Positions 5,448-5,530 of a stretch of DNA of 5,530 nucleotides are shown piece after piece. The translations under genes and the position numbers were made by a program. The notes beneath the pieces were generated by a model. The model did not search any database. It was not told where the DNA came from and was given only the letters and a program-made list of their open reading frames with translations. Source of the stretch: an uncultured Chloroflexota bacterium (GTDB lineage Bacteria > Chloroflexota > Anaerolineae > Aggregatilineales > Phototrophicaceae); the NCBI GenBank assembly GCA_903904765.1, contig CAIVEA010000603.1:1-5530 (forward strand), read 5' to 3'. Positions within the stretch are counted from its first letter, which is position 1; every line of letters begins with the position of its first letter.

Positions 5448-5530
5448 CTAATGCCACTCGCCCACCGAAGCGTGATGCGCCTCCACGTAGGCATCCACCA
5501 AGCGCACCGCCAGCTGGTATGAGCCGATTA
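5448..5530 (-). CDS. C-terminal end of an unidentified - strand gene (runs off the window)
   Basis: Reading the - strand from the window edge gives 26 codons, ending in a TAG at 5450-5448. The residues are IGSYQLAVRLVDAYVEAHHA followed by SVGEWH. The amphipathic helix-like composition and the high GC at third positions match the other genes in the window, so a real C-terminus is plausible. It converges on the lacI-type gene, with the repeat and an AT-rich stretch between them. The fragment is too short to assign a family. Confidence 0.6.
   Translation of the reverse strand, partial: IGSYQLAVRLVDAYVEAHHASVGEWH

Overview
The window looks like a piece of a GC-rich bacterial chromosome. It holds part of a carbohydrate uptake and catabolism locus, followed by two genes that look unrelated and then a LacI-family regulator. 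No taxonomic marker is present. The codon use, the RbsC-type permease paired with an FGGY kinase, and the CCCTCATCCCC / CTTCTCCCTCATGGCGAAGG dispersed repeat would suit a Chloroflexota genome, but this is inference only.

Region 1 (1-3209, + strand) is the sugar module. It begins inside an RbsC/XylH-type ABC permease that is cut by the window edge. Four bases after its stop comes a protein of the tryptophan synthase alpha-chain (TrpA) fold. After 112 bp that include a short dispersed repeat comes a complete FGGY-family sugar kinase of xylulokinase type. No trpB or other tryptophan gene is visible. The TrpA-like protein keeps the catalytic Glu and Asp of TrpA at the exact 11-residue spacing. 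TrpA releases glyceraldehyde 3-phosphate by retro-aldol cleavage, so the attractive hypothesis is import, then phosphorylation by the kinase, then cleavage of the phosphosugar by the TrpA-like protein. This is the most novel element in the window.

Region 2 (3210-4199) holds a 78-residue two-helix membrane protein on the + strand, with a good ribosome binding site and a TATAAT box. A class I SAM-dependent methyltransferase on the - strand converges on it. Their stop codons interlock in a single CTAG, so there is no intergenic terminator.

Region 3 (4200-5366) is a divergent intergenic region rich in dyad symmetry, followed by the LacI/GalR-family regulator. It contains interleaved inverted repeats, a perfect 12-bp palindrome over a -10-like TATAGT, and a LacI-type operator candidate with a central CG. 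The regulator probably represses itself and may control the sugar module, but no matching operator was seen in front of the kinase, and the front of the operon lies outside the window.

Region 4 (5367-5530) carries a second copy of the dispersed repeat directly after the lacI-type stop, then the last 26 codons of an unidentified - strand gene that runs off the window.
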